NCBI GenBank assembly: GCA_002389385.1
Contig: DGOK01000060.1
Location: 18,722 to 24,963 of the forward strand
From: Rhodospirillaceae bacterium UBA4468
GTDB lineage: Bacteria > Pseudomonadota > Alphaproteobacteria > Rhodospirillales > Casp-alpha2
Direction of reading: 5' to 3'
DNA length: 6,242 nucleotides
Under the pieces are notes generated by a model. It worked only from the letters and a program-made list of their open reading frames with translations. It was not told the DNA's origin and searched no databases. Shown one piece after another: positions 6,233 to 6,242 of this stretch. The first letter of the stretch is position 1. The number at the start of each line of letters is the position of its first letter. Position numbers and translations under genes: made by a program.

Positions 6233-6242
6233 TGTTATTTAG

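Noticed and set aside
1..6242. CRISPR arrays, tRNA or rRNA genes, transposases, inverted terminal repeats.
   Set aside because: Nearly every base lies in one of eight close-packed coding regions and I see no repeat array, cloverleaf or mobile-element ends.

Overview
The window is a compact run of eight genes, all on the minus strand, so it reads from base 6242 down to base 1. Gaps between genes are 3 to 18 bases, or slightly negative. This is one piece of a longer operon: no promoter or terminator is visible, and the last gene runs off the left edge. The gene content points to a surface-glycan or modified-sugar locus (O-antigen, capsule, exopolysaccharide or glycoconjugate) of a Gram-negative bacterium. 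Moderate GC and mixed codon use would fit a marine proteobacterium, perhaps an alphaproteobacterium, but no marker in the window fixes the taxon.

In transcription order the layout is: (1) a short-chain dehydrogenase/reductase (6218-5448); (2) an FkbM-type SAM-dependent methyltransferase (5444-4500); (3) a 531-residue protein that looks like a GT-B-type surface carbohydrate biosynthesis protein or transferase (4494-2899); (4) and (5) two different Gfo/Idh/MocA NAD(P)-dependent sugar oxidoreductases back to back (2880-1774 and 1777-737), the second starting with TTG inside the stop of the first; (6) a three-helix SxtJ-family membrane protein (737-351); (7) a 50-residue DUF5989 single-helix membrane protein (337-185), easily missed because of its size; (8) the first 60 codons of a NodU/CmcH/TobZ-type carbamoyltransferase (180 to the left edge).

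Inferred logic: the SDR and the two Gfo/Idh/MocA enzymes oxidise, reduce or epimerise sugar carbons, probably on an activated sugar. The large protein may transfer or assemble the sugar. FkbM O-methylates a hydroxyl, and the carbamoyltransferase O-carbamoylates another. SxtJ and DUF5989 often accompany such carbamoyltransferases and may place the carbamoylation step at the membrane. The least understood parts are the SxtJ-DUF5989-carbamoyltransferase module and the 531-residue protein. Family calls rest on motifs read by eye; no database search was run.
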